From Bin90 sp965214635 (GTDB taxonomy: Bacteria; Chloroflexota; Dehalococcoidia; Lucifugimonadales; JADFKI01): a stretch of 64,000 nucleotides of DNA. Made by a program: the position numbers and the translations under genes. How positions within the stretch are numbered: the first letter of the stretch is position 1; the number at the start of each line of letters is the position of its first letter. The notes under the pieces were generated by a model. The model searched no databases. It saw only the letters and a list, made by a program, of their open reading frames with translations, and was not told the DNA's origin. Positions 51,269 through 59,989 of this stretch are shown here, piece after piece. The stretch lies in NCBI GenBank assembly GCA_965214635.1, contig OZ243964.1, positions 2,356,001 to 2,420,000 on the forward strand, read 5' to 3'.

Positions 51269-53392
51269 TTACTGCTGAGGCGCAGGTTCGATGATGTCGA
51301 GGATCTGGTTTGCTTCCAGATCCTCGATGATCTGCATTGTGCCGCTGGGCCAGTGTATGCGGATGGTGTCCACGAATTGGGCGCTGCCGATGCCAAATTC
51401 TAGGTCGACGCTGTCCATAGACAGGTAGCTTGACCCGGAGTGCACCTCTTGGACTTGGGTTTGAGGCGCATCGCCGCTCGTGGTGAGCAGGATGCGCGCG
51501 CCCACTCCGTCTGCGTTGCTGCCTGTGCCGTCTATCGCCATACGGCCTTTCAGGCGGAGCGTGAGCCAGTTATTGCCGCTGCTGCGGTTCATCCACAAGA
51601 ACACGGGGCCGGGCGCCTGTCTAGTAGGCGCAGCGCCTAGCATCGGGTCGTAAGGGCCGGTGAATATCAAGCCGCTGCTGTTTGTCGCTATCAGGTCAAC
51701 ATAGCCGTCACCGTTCATGTCGCCGTGTGCAACGCCTTTGCCGTTTTCGTGCTTGGTGGGGTCGATGCGCCGTAGGACGCGCCCTATGGCGTCCAATTCT
51801 GCGGGGTCTTGGGCGTTCAAGTCGGCGTAGTTGACGCGGGCGATGTCCAGCAGATGCGCTCGCACGGTTACATCCTCGAAGCCGTCGCCGGTGTTTCGCA
51901 GCATACGCCCGGCACTGGGGAACACCTGCCCGCGGGGGCCCTCGCCCCTGCCGGCTGTAGAGCCAAGCCAGTACAGGTCTTGGTAACCATCGTTGTCATA
52001 GTCGAAGAATGTCGCTCCGAAACCGAAATCATAGGCGGCGATACCGGTCGGGACATTGTGGCTCGGATGGAAGACAGAGGAATCTAGCGATGCGGGCGGC
52101 ATCCACGGGCTGGGTTCGATGGCGATTGACGGGGCAACATTGACGAAGCCGCCATCGTCGTTTCTCAGTAGGAAGTGGGCGCAGGTGCCCCATGCGAACT
52201 GCTCGGCGTATTCGCAGTTACCGCGTGGGCGTTCTGCTGGCGCTTGCAGGAGGGGGTGGAATCCGGCGTTGGTAACGAACACATCTAAGTCGGCATCCGC
52301 GTCGTAGTCGCCAACAGCGAAGCCCATCCACGAGCCTACGATGTCGATGCCCATCGGGCGCGCCATTGGCGTGAAGCGTATGCGCCCCGCCGCAGTGTCG
52401 TTGCGGAACAGGTGCAGGCTGTCGCCATCGTTGGCAACAAGCAGGTCGGGGTCGCCATCGGCATCGTAGTCTAGGAATGCCACTGCGTGCGTCTGTCCAG
52501 TGGGTTCACCGACAGGGTTGCCCTGCGCATCCACGGCGTTGGGGTCATAGCCTACGAAGGTTTCGCCGCTCTGAGCGTGTGTATGTGTTACAGGGCTGCC
52601 GTCGGGGTTGGGCATACGAATTTGTGCGCCCCGAACGCCGGCGGATTCACCAACTTCGGTGAATGTCAGGTCGCCGTTGTTGATGTAGAGCAGGTTGTAA
52701 TGACCCGGGTGGTGATAGTCGGCAAATGTGCGAAAGTCATCGTCGAGCAGGTTGCCCACATAGATGTCCAGCCAGCCATCGTTGTTGACATCGGCGCAAG
52801 CGATGCTAGTGGCGGAGCGCAGGTTTGCGGCATCGCCGAAAGCGGCGTCGGTGATGTCGGTGAAAGTGCCATTGCCGTTGTTCAGGAACAGGCTGTCGCG
52901 GTTGCCGGTTTGGGGGGAACGAAAGCCGAGATCGTCATCAGGGTTGCCCCAAGCGCCGACATAGAGGTCTTGATAGCCATCGTTGTTGAGGTCGCAGGCG
53001 GCTGCGCCGGTGCTGTGGCTTTCAGTAGCAGCGACGCCAGCCTGCTCCGCCACATCGGTGAATATCTCTGCGCCATCGTTGCGGTACAGGCGGTTGGGTT
53101 CGCCGCCGTGAGATGTGAAGTACATATCGAGGTCGCCGTCGCGGTCATAGTCGAACACCGCAACGCCCGGGCGGTCGTTCCATATCTCATAACCGCCTGA
53201 TAGGGCGGTCTCGGCGATGTTCTCGAACGGCGCGACTATCCCGGATGTCGGATTGACAGCGGGTGCAGGGGTTTCAGCCGTGGTGCGCCCGGCTATCTGC
53301 TGGCAGCCGACGGCAAGCAGGGCGGCAGCGCACATCGCTAGCGCAAGAATGCGGCAGCGTATCGGCATAACGGATGTGAGAATACTGTTCAT
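51269..53392 (-). CDS. CRTAC1-like FG-GAP/ASPIC-UnbV lipoprotein (first of divergent pair)
   Basis: A 707-residue surface lipoprotein with signal and lipobox MCAAALLAVGCQQ. Seven FG-GAP/VCBS repeats follow, each with a calcium-binding D-x-D-x-D-G-x-x-D type loop, for example DYDRDGDLD, DLNNDGYQD, DVNNDGWLD and DYDADGDPD. The C-terminal ASPIC/UnbV domain contains SNADGVGARILLTT and VHSGSSYLSMDSVDLEFGIG and ends with IRIHWPSGTMQII. Such proteins bind ligands at the cell surface; exact roles are unknown. A TATAAT on the minus strand ends nine bases before the ATG at 53392, so the mRNA is probably leaderless. Confidence 0.85.
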   Translation of the reverse strand: MNSILTSVMPIRCRILALAMCAAALLAVGCQQIAGRTTAETPAPAVNPTSGIVAPFENIAETALSGGYEIWNDRPGVAVFDYDRDGDLDMYFTSHGGEPNRLYRNDGAEIFTDVAEQAGVAATESHSTGAAACDLNNDGYQDLYVGAWGNPDDDLGFRSPQTGNRDSLFLNNGNGTFTDITDAAFGDAANLRSATSIACADVNNDGWLDIYVGNLLDDDFRTFADYHHPGHYNLLYINNGDLTFTEVGESAGVRGAQIRMPNPDGSPVTHTHAQSGETFVGYDPNAVDAQGNPVGEPTGQTHAVAFLDYDADGDPDLLVANDGDSLHLFRNDTAAGRIRFTPMARPMGIDIVGSWMGFAVGDYDADADLDVFVTNAGFHPLLQAPAERPRGNCEYAEQFAWGTCAHFLLRNDDGGFVNVAPSIAIEPSPWMPPASLDSSVFHPSHNVPTGIAAYDFGFGATFFDYDNDGYQDLYWLGSTAGRGEGPRGQVFPSAGRMLRNTGDGFEDVTVRAHLLDIARVNYADLNAQDPAELDAIGRVLRRIDPTKHENGKGVAHGDMNGDGYVDLIATNSSGLIFTGPYDPMLGAAPTRQAPGPVFLWMNRSSGNNWLTLRLKGRMAIDGTGSNADGVGARILLTTSGDAPQTQVQEVHSGSSYLSMDSVDLEFGIGSAQFVDTIRIHWPSGTMQIIEDLEANQILDIIEPAPQQ

Positions 53393-53401
53393 TGATAGGA
53401 T

Positions 53402-53410
53402 ATTATATCA
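53402..53410 (-). promoter_or_regulatory. extended -10 promoter placed for a leaderless transcript
   Basis: On the minus strand TGATATAAT (53410-53402) ends nine bases before the ATG at 53392, with no Shine-Dalgarno site between them. A start of transcription about seven bases after the -10 box would fall one to three bases before the ATG. Confidence 0.55.
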
Positions 53411-53498
53411 GCCCAAAGGCATAGATAGGGATAACCTGTTCCGCTCCGCTGCATCTCTCCCTTTCTTCTTTCTGGCGGCGGCGGGAACACATGCGGGG

Positions 53499-55844
53499 AT
53501 GAGAGCATTGACGGCGTACAGGTATTCTGCTGCAATCGGGGCGAATGTGCAACGGATGCATTGGGCGTTCAGCATCGTTTTGGCTGCGCTCTGTGCAGGC
53601 GTCTTGTTGGGTTGCCACCGCGTCGATTACAGCCCGATGCAAGCGCCACAAGCCGAATCGGACGCGCAAGAGACGGGCGCACAGGTTCGGACTGAAGCAC
53701 ACTCTGCAGACGAATCGGATGTGCCGAGTGACCTTGCCGCATACTGCCGCAGCCTTCGCAACAGCAGCGACCCGTTCTTCGGCACTCAGCAGCGCACACG
53801 GCTGCTTGCAGAGCTTCAGCGCCCGACCTTTGACACGGATTCTTGGCGCATCAGCATTATGGGGGAACTGGCGCGCGACCATTTGCGTTTCGGGGAGGCG
53901 GATCAGGCGATACGGCTGCTGCGGGACGCGCTGGACATAGAGGAACGCCGCAACCGCGATGCGCGTCATCAAGCCGTCCTGCTCCAAGACCTCGCGGTGG
54001 CGAACCTAAAGATGGGTGAGCTGCGTAATTGCGTCAGCCCGGATGGACGGTTGATGTGCGTCCTGCCGCTGGATGCGGCGCACTCGCATACGGACGCCAC
54101 TGGCTCACGCGCCGCAATCGGCTACCTGATGCGCCTGCTCGATCTTGAGCCGTCCAATCTACGCGCGATGTGGCTGCTGAACATAGCGCACATGACCTTG
54201 GGGACTTATCCGGACGGGATACCAGAGCGGTTTCGCATCCCGCCGATGGTGTTCCAATCAGAGCAGAGCATCGGCAGGTTCGACGAGATTGCGCCTCTCG
54301 CCGGACTGTACGCCGTCAGCACCGCAGGCGGCGCAATCATTGAGGATTTCGATAACGATGGGCTGTTGGATGTCATGACATCCACATGGGACGCCTGCAA
54401 GCTGATTGCCTACTATCGCAGCGGGGGCGATGGCAGGTTTGTGGACAGCACGCAGCAGGCGGGATTAAGTGGGCAGCTCGGTGGGCTGAACATCGTGCAA
54501 ACGGACTATGACAACGACGGGTGGATGGATGTGCTGGTGATGCGCGGCGGATGGATGGGCGAGCGCGGGCAGGTGCGTCGCTCACTGCTACGGAACACCG
54601 GTGATGGCACATTCGCCGATGTGACGGAAGCCGTCGGGCTGGCGAAGCCCGCATACCCGAGCCAAAGCGCCGCATGGGGGGATTATGATAACGATGGAGA
54701 TCTCGACATGTTTTCCTGCAACGAAACGATGCGCGAGAGCGGGACCGAGTCGGCTGCGCTGATGTTCCCCAGCCAGCTGTTCCGCAATGACGGCGCTGCG
54801 GGGTTCATGGATGTGGCGAACGATGCGGGCGTGCAGAATTGGCGGTTCTGCAAGGGCAGCGCTTGGGGTGATTATGACAACGACGGCGATTTAGACCTGT
54901 ACATATCCAACTTTGGGGACGCCAATCGCCTCTATCGCAATGACGGGGATGGCGGTTTCACCGATGTGGCGGCGGATGCAGGTGTAACACAGCCGCTGGA
55001 CAGTTTTGCTGTGTGGTTTTGGGACTACGACAACGACGGCAGCCTAGACCTGTTCGTGGCAGGGTACGGCGAGGACATCGAGAGCGTGGCGCGCGATTAC
55101 ATGGGAGTGGGCGGCGATGCGAAACGGGCGCGCTCTAGACTATACCGCAACGACGGCAGCGGCGGCTTCGACGATGTGTCGCAGGCGGCGGGCGTGGACG
55201 GGGCGCATATGGCGATGGGCGCAAACTTCGGGGATTTGGATAGCGACGGCTTCCCGGATTTCTATCTTGGGACGGGCGCACCGTCATATGACGCAATTGT
55301 GCCAAACAGGATGTACCGCAACATTGGCGGGATGCGCTTCGCCGATGTTACGCACGCAGGCGGGTTCGGGCATCTGCAAAAGGGGCACGGCGTCTCATTC
55401 GGCGACTTGGACAGAGACGGCGACCAAGACATATTCGCACAGGTCGGCGGGTTCTATCCGGGCGATGGTTTCGTCAATGCGCTGTACCGCAATCCGGGGC
55501 ACGGCAATTCGTGGCTATCGGTGAAGCTCGTGGGTGTGCAATCCAACGCTGCCGCCATCGGGACGCGGTTAAAGGTTACGCTTGATATGGCAGACGGCAC
55601 GGTGCGAGAGGTTCACGCCCATGTGAGCAGTGGGGGAAGTTTTGGCGCATCCACACTGACGCAAGAGCTAGGGCTGGGGCAAGCGAAGCGCATCAGAGAG
55701 CTTGAGGTGAGATGGCAAGCAAGCGGGGTTGTGCAGCGTTTCTCGGATGTGCCACTCGACAGCCACATCCGCATCCACGAAGGAACGGACGATTACGAAG
55801 TGCGGAACTTGCCGCCCATACCGCTGGGGGTTGGAGTGCCATAG
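53499..55844 (+). CDS. CRTAC1-like FG-GAP/ASPIC-UnbV lipoprotein with N-terminal helical repeats (second of divergent pair)
   Basis: A 781-residue lipoprotein. A short signal ends in AALCAGVLLGC. Residues about 70-230 are helical, TPR-like (FGEADQAIRLLRDALDIEER, LMRLLDLEPSNLRAMWLLNI), which the divergent paralogue lacks. Then come seven calcium loops such as DFDNDGLLD, DYDNDGWMD, DYDNDGDLD (twice) and DLDRDGDQD, and an ASPIC/UnbV end with IGTRLKVTLDMADGTVREVHAHVSSGGSF. The frame is open from 53217, but that part overlaps the divergent gene; ATG 53499 (or GTG 53547) is the reasonable start. Probably a surface-binding protein; ligand unknown. Confidence 0.85.
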   Translation: MRALTAYRYSAAIGANVQRMHWAFSIVLAALCAGVLLGCHRVDYSPMQAPQAESDAQETGAQVRTEAHSADESDVPSDLAAYCRSLRNSSDPFFGTQQRTRLLAELQRPTFDTDSWRISIMGELARDHLRFGEADQAIRLLRDALDIEERRNRDARHQAVLLQDLAVANLKMGELRNCVSPDGRLMCVLPLDAAHSHTDATGSRAAIGYLMRLLDLEPSNLRAMWLLNIAHMTLGTYPDGIPERFRIPPMVFQSEQSIGRFDEIAPLAGLYAVSTAGGAIIEDFDNDGLLDVMTSTWDACKLIAYYRSGGDGRFVDSTQQAGLSGQLGGLNIVQTDYDNDGWMDVLVMRGGWMGERGQVRRSLLRNTGDGTFADVTEAVGLAKPAYPSQSAAWGDYDNDGDLDMFSCNETMRESGTESAALMFPSQLFRNDGAAGFMDVANDAGVQNWRFCKGSAWGDYDNDGDLDLYISNFGDANRLYRNDGDGGFTDVAADAGVTQPLDSFAVWFWDYDNDGSLDLFVAGYGEDIESVARDYMGVGGDAKRARSRLYRNDGSGGFDDVSQAAGVDGAHMAMGANFGDLDSDGFPDFYLGTGAPSYDAIVPNRMYRNIGGMRFADVTHAGGFGHLQKGHGVSFGDLDRDGDQDIFAQVGGFYPGDGFVNALYRNPGHGNSWLSVKLVGVQSNAAAIGTRLKVTLDMADGTVREVHAHVSSGGSFGASTLTQELGLGQAKRIRELEVRWQASGVVQRFSDVPLDSHIRIHEGTDDYEVRNLPPIPLGVGVP

Positions 55845-55861
55845 CACGGTGCAGCGCTGGC

Positions 55862-56578
55862 TCAGATGTGCTTGATAGCGGCTTGCTGGATGGAGTGCAG
55901 TCGGCGTATCCCGGTTTCGGCGAGCGAGAGCACGGCGTCTAGTGCTGCCCGCGAGTACGGCGCAGCTTCGGCAGTGCCCTGCACCTCTATGAAGTCGCCA
56001 TCGGCAGTCATCACGATGTTGAAGTCGGCATCTGCGGCGCTATCCTCGGCATAGCACGGGTCGAGTAGGGGTTCGCCGCCGGTGATGGATACGCTGGTGG
56101 ATGCGACGGCGGTGTGCAGCGGTATGGCGTCTAGCCTGCCCTCGTCGACGAGCCTCGCCATCGCCTGATACAGCGCCACATATGCGCCGGTGATGGCTGC
56201 GGTGCGCGTGCCGCCATCGGCTTGCAGCACATCGCAGTCTATGGTGAATGTGCGCTCGCCTACCTTGTGGAAGTCCACAACTGCGCGCAGGGATCGTCCG
56301 ATGAGGCGCTGGATTTCCTGTGTGCGCCCGCGCGGGCTGATGCGCTCGCGGCGCGTGCGGGTCGTGGTGGCGCGTGGGAGCATGGCATACTCGGCGGTGA
56401 GCCAGCCACGCCCGCTGCCACGCAGAAACGGCGGCACGCCATCCTCCACGCTGACGGCGCACAGCACGCGCGTCAGCCCAACCTCTATGAGCGCAGAGCC
56501 TTCCGCAAACGCTTGGGCGTCGGGCGTTATGTGTGTGGGGCGAAGCTCATCGTAGGCGCGCCCGTCAGGTCTTGGCAA
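55862..56578 (-). CDS. rph: ribonuclease PH
   Basis: The 238-residue phosphorolytic exonuclease trims tRNA 3' ends. It matches RNase PH throughout: RPDGRAYDELRPTHI at the start, GSALIEVGLTRVLCAVSVE, GRGWLTAEYAMLPRAT, GRTQEIQRLIGRSLRAVVD, FTIDCDVLQADGGTRTAAITGAY and LDPCYAEDSAADADFNIVMT with the catalytic Asp. Normal length. It lies 127 bp downstream of the Nudix gene on the same strand. Confidence 0.96.
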   Translation of the reverse strand: MPRPDGRAYDELRPTHITPDAQAFAEGSALIEVGLTRVLCAVSVEDGVPPFLRGSGRGWLTAEYAMLPRATTTRTRRERISPRGRTQEIQRLIGRSLRAVVDFHKVGERTFTIDCDVLQADGGTRTAAITGAYVALYQAMARLVDEGRLDAIPLHTAVASTSVSITGGEPLLDPCYAEDSAADADFNIVMTADGDFIEVQGTAEAAPYSRAALDAVLSLAETGIRRLHSIQQAAIKHI

Positions 56579-56705
56579 ATTTCGTCCTTGTTTCGTTCAC
56601 AAATGGTGGATGTCGCAGATGAGTCGGGGCGCTAGAAGCTGTCGTCCATCAGCGTGCTATCAATGGGGTGCACAGCTTTACAACTCAACCACCTCAACGG
56701 AAACG

Positions 56706-57152
56706 CTACACCGCAGCGCCGCAGAGAGCGTCCAACACCGCAGGCTTCACAGCGTCCAAGTACGCCCGCGCTGTTCGCAGCGTATAGGGTAGATCGGCGA
56801 ACGCCACCCACTCGCACAGGTCTATGCCTTCCGACAGATCCGGTTGCAGCTCGTCGGTGAGGCCGCCAGCGTAGTCCAGCAAGAACCAGTCCACGGTCTT
56901 GTTGAACGGCTTGCCAGAGTAATAAGAGATGTAGCTCGTGCGACAGAGCGGCTCACGGATTTCTAGCAGTGCGGCGTCCAATCCGGTTTCTTCTGCGATT
57001 TCGCGCACGGCGCAGAGTTCAGGCGCCTCACGCTTTTTCAGCTTGCCCTTTGGAATGTCCCACAACCCGCGCTTGCGTATCAGCAGGGCATGGCCGCCGC
57101 AGAGCACAAGCCCCCCGGCGGCCGACATTACCGGGATTTCAATTTTAGACAT
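56706..57152 (-). CDS. Nudix hydrolase
   Basis: A 148-residue Nudix protein. The box GKLKKREAPELCAVREIAEETGL fits G-x5-E-x7-R-E-x2-E-E-x-G with a hydrophobic last position. WDIPKGKLK before it is frequent in diadenosine-polyphosphate and diphosphoinositol-type hydrolases. Its ATG (57152) lies inside the end of the PPK2 gene, which stops at 57145; the 8-base overlap makes translational coupling likely. A joint role in nucleotide/polyphosphate turnover is plausible, but the substrate cannot be read directly. Confidence 0.88.
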   Translation of the reverse strand: MSKIEIPVMSAAGGLVLCGGHALLIRKRGLWDIPKGKLKKREAPELCAVREIAEETGLDAALLEIREPLCRTSYISYYSGKPFNKTVDWFLLDYAGGLTDELQPDLSEGIDLCEWVAFADLPYTLRTARAYLDAVKPAVLDALCGAAV

Positions 57153-58047
57153 GCACCAGTATCCGTTCCAGCACAGCGACCTGCTCGGGAGTCATGTCCT
57201 TGAACAGCACGCCGTCCACCAGTATGTCCCGCGTCCGCGTCGGTTGTGATTCGGCTTGGACAGCGCGCAGGCTGAGGTCCTTGCCTTCGTAATCGAAGCG
57301 GCTGAGGATGTAGTGGATGGCGTTTAACCGTGCCTGATGTTTGTTGTCGGAATCGATTATTACCCACGGGGCATAGTCGGTCGAGGTTACGGCGAACATC
57401 CGCTCCTTGAAGTATGTGAGCATCTGCCAGCGTTCTGCCGCCCTGCGGTCTGTGGGCGAGTATTTCCAGTATTGTAGCGTGCTATCCTGTCGAATCTGAA
57501 AGCGCAAATCCTGCATCTCTCGCGACACCGACAGGTATATCTTAATCAGCGACACGCCCTCGTCCACTACGCGCCGCTCCCAGTCGTTCACATGCGTCAT
57601 GAAGTAGCTGTACTGCCGCATAGAGCAGTAGCCCAACACCGGCTGCACTAGCGCGCGCGAGTACCATGAGCGGTCGAAGATGGTGATGTTCCCTTCGGTT
57701 GGCAGCATCTTGTAGTGAGTGCCGAGCCAGTTTCGCATCTGCTTGCGGGTGGGGATGCCTTGTGCAATCACATCCACAGACTTAGGGTTGAGGTAGTGCG
57801 TGATGCCGGCGGCGGTGCTGCCCTTGCCTGCGGCGTCCCGCCCCTCCAACACGATGGCGACGCGCTCGCCCTCCGCAGCAATCCACTCTTGCAAGAGCAG
57901 CAGCTGCACCCGCAGCTCGCGCAGCTCAGCGCGATATGTCCCATAGTCCACATTGTGAAACGCCGCAACCTCATATTTCTCAGCCGCAGTCTGTGGAAGG
58001 ATGGATTCGCTGGTTTGCGTGCAATGGAACCTCGTCATAGCGCTCAC
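57145..58047 (-). CDS. ppk2: polyphosphate kinase 2 family protein
   Basis: PPK2 enzymes move phosphate between polyphosphate and nucleoside mono- or diphosphates. The 300-residue protein has Walker A VLEGRDAAGKGST, the lid segment YLNPKSVDVIAQGIPT, Walker B FDRSWYSRALVQPVLG and the later KIYLSVSREMQDLRFQIR and DYAPWVIIDSDNKHQARLNAI. It has one catalytic domain as in class I. The GTG at 58047 is preferred because AGGAA (58059-58055) sits seven bases upstream; TTG 58050 and ATG 58038 are in frame. A promoter with TTGAAA and TATAAA lies upstream. It overlaps the Nudix gene. Confidence 0.93.
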   Translation of the reverse strand: MSAMTRFHCTQTSESILPQTAAEKYEVAAFHNVDYGTYRAELRELRVQLLLLQEWIAAEGERVAIVLEGRDAAGKGSTAAGITHYLNPKSVDVIAQGIPTRKQMRNWLGTHYKMLPTEGNITIFDRSWYSRALVQPVLGYCSMRQYSYFMTHVNDWERRVVDEGVSLIKIYLSVSREMQDLRFQIRQDSTLQYWKYSPTDRRAAERWQMLTYFKERMFAVTSTDYAPWVIIDSDNKHQARLNAIHYILSRFDYEGKDLSLRAVQAESQPTRTRDILVDGVLFKDMTPEQVAVLERILVHV

Positions 58048-58089
58048 CAATCAATTCCTGTGCGATAGAGAGCCTGTCTCAACCCCAAC

Positions 58090-58117
58090 TTTATAACGAC
58101 ATAGCCACTTCTTTCAA
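58090..58117 (-). promoter_or_regulatory. probable promoter for ppk2-Nudix
   Basis: On the minus strand TTGAAA (58117-58112) and TATAAA (58095-58090) are 16 bp apart, about 45 bp before the proposed ppk2 start. The rest of the divergent gap up to 58335 contains no gene I can support. Confidence 0.55.
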
Positions 58118-58335
58118 CCCTGCCGCTTGGTGTTCTCAATCTGTGATGGCGTCTTACTCGAAACTTCTTTTGCGCATCCTGCCAGTGTCCACCTTAGTAT
58201 TCATCGAGATTTGGAGCGCCCCTAATCCTATCATTCAATGATGCCTTTGCTTCGGGTGGCGTTTCCATTCAGGAGGTTTAGTCGTAAAATGAGGCAGGAG
58301 ACATTGCCAGAAGGGGGGATGACAGGTAACTAGAT

Positions 58336-59631
58336 ATGCGCAAACCTTCGCCGAGCACGGCTTTATCCAACGCCGCATACCCGATACAAGCAGTTCGCGC
58401 GCTGGCGCTGCACGCGCAGGGCTTGGATGCGCCTCCGACGCCCCGAACGCCGGACAACGACGCCGACGCCGTCTACGACGCTATTCAGCGCATCGGCTGG
58501 CTGCAGCTGGATACGCTGCAAATGGTGCGCCGCAGCCAGTACATTGCGCTGTGGAGCAGGCTGGGCGAGTACGATCCGGCGGCGCTAGATGCGCTCGTGT
58601 TCGGGGATGGCAGCATCAACGGCGAAAACACCCGCCGCCTGTTCGAGTACTGGATGCACGCCGCCTGCATCATTCCCCTCACCGCATATCGCTACACGCT
58701 GCCCACGATGCGCCGCCACCAGCGGCCGCAGAGCACCCGCCGCCAAGACTGGCTCGCTGACGCATCCAACCGCAGGCTGCTCGACGATGTGATGGGGCAG
58801 GCGCACAAGCGCGGCCTCATCCGTTCCGCCGACTTCGATCGCGTCGACGGTAAGCGCGGCACATGGTGGGACTGGAAGCCCGCGAAGGTTGCGCTGGAGC
58901 ATCTGTACAACACGGGCGAGCTGACCATCGCCAACCGCATCAACTTCCAGCGCATCTACGGGGTCACGGATAGGGTGTTGCCCGACTGGGTGGACAGGAC
59001 GCCGCCATCTGGCGATGAGGCGAACTTGTTCCTGCTGGAGCAGTCCGCCCGCTCAATAGGCATATGCATGGCGGCGCAGTTGCCCGACTACTTCCATATG
59101 AAGCGCACACCTGCCAAGCCGCTCACGAAGCAACTGCTCGACCGCGGAACACTGCTCCCTGTTACCGCCGAGACAAGCAACGGTGACACGGCAGAATTCG
59201 TCATCCACCGCGACAACCTGCCGCTGCTGCAGCGCGCATCTGAGGGTGAACTTACGCCACGCCACACCACATTCCTGTCGCCCTTCGACAGCCTATTCTG
59301 GGCGCGCGGTCGGGACATGCAGCTGTGGGGGTTTCGGCAAATATTGGAAGCGTACAAACCCCGTCCGCAGCGGATATGGGGCTACTTCTGCCTGCCCATC
59401 CTGCACAACGGGCGGCTGGTCGGGCGTTTGGACCCGAAGCTGGAACGGAGCGAGGGCGTCCTGCGCCTCAATCACCTCTACCTAGAGCCGAACACCGCCC
59501 CCGATGATGAACTGGTGGCAGGCATCGCCGGCGCAATGCGGAGCTTCATGGCGTTCCACGATGCCACGGACATCGTGATAGAACATAGCGAGCCGCGTAC
59601 CCTGCGCCGCAAGCTGCTGGCTGCGATGTAG
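58336..59631 (+). CDS. YcaQ/AlkZ-like winged-helix DNA glycosylase
   Basis: The 431-residue protein belongs to the HTH_42 family, which includes AlkZ and E. coli YcaQ (AlkX), glycosylases that unhook interstrand crosslinks. The catalytic motif Q-x-D appears as GWLQLDTLQMV near residue 55, as in the YcaQ branch. Other family segments are EYWMHAACIIPLTAYRYTLP, FLSPFDSLFWARGR, WGYFCLPILHNGRLVGRLDPK and LNHLYLEPNTAPDDE. No signal peptide. The gene stands alone, so no antibiotic-resistance cluster is attached, which favours the general repair branch over the self-resistance branch. Confidence 0.85.
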   Translation: MRKPSPSTALSNAAYPIQAVRALALHAQGLDAPPTPRTPDNDADAVYDAIQRIGWLQLDTLQMVRRSQYIALWSRLGEYDPAALDALVFGDGSINGENTRRLFEYWMHAACIIPLTAYRYTLPTMRRHQRPQSTRRQDWLADASNRRLLDDVMGQAHKRGLIRSADFDRVDGKRGTWWDWKPAKVALEHLYNTGELTIANRINFQRIYGVTDRVLPDWVDRTPPSGDEANLFLLEQSARSIGICMAAQLPDYFHMKRTPAKPLTKQLLDRGTLLPVTAETSNGDTAEFVIHRDNLPLLQRASEGELTPRHTTFLSPFDSLFWARGRDMQLWGFRQILEAYKPRPQRIWGYFCLPILHNGRLVGRLDPKLERSEGVLRLNHLYLEPNTAPDDELVAGIAGAMRSFMAFHDATDIVIEHSEPRTLRRKLLAAM

Positions 59632-59989
59632 TGTCCGTCTGCCTGTTACTGACGCCTGCAACATAGCCTAGACCATCGGCATCGGGTATGCGCGAAAGGG
59701 GATGTGGCATAGCGGCGGAAGCGCTCGCTATTGACAGAGCCGCTTGGCGTGTAGAACATAGTAGTATAAGGCTATCGCGCAGGGTATTCGCAGCATGTGC
59801 TGGTATCGCCCTGACGCCCGGCTTATGGAGCACGGCGTTTTGGACATTGCGATGCCTCTGTTTTAGCCTTTGCTCGATGGAAGGAGAGATTTTCGTCCCA
59901 ATCCGAGACTTACCCAAAGTGGAAAGACTCATCGTGCTGCAAGTTCAGTTCTTAACCCTTGTCTCTTAATTCCTAAAACGGGGTCGATT
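59632..59989 (+). other. intergenic region, 358 bp, no supported gene
   Basis: A consensus TTGACA occurs at 59731-59736, but no good -10 box follows at normal distance (GAACAT at 17 bp is poor). A 93-codon open frame at 59688-59969 has no Shine-Dalgarno site or recognisable feature, and I treat it as chance. Confidence 0.5.

Noticed and set aside
53217..53498. 5' extension of the plus-strand FG-GAP gene
   Set aside because: The extension overlaps the start of the divergent lipoprotein gene and precedes an evident lipoprotein signal peptide.
59688..59969. 93-codon ORF after the DNA glycosylase gene
   Set aside because: No Shine-Dalgarno site, no recognisable domain, and it overlaps the upstream region of the next gene.
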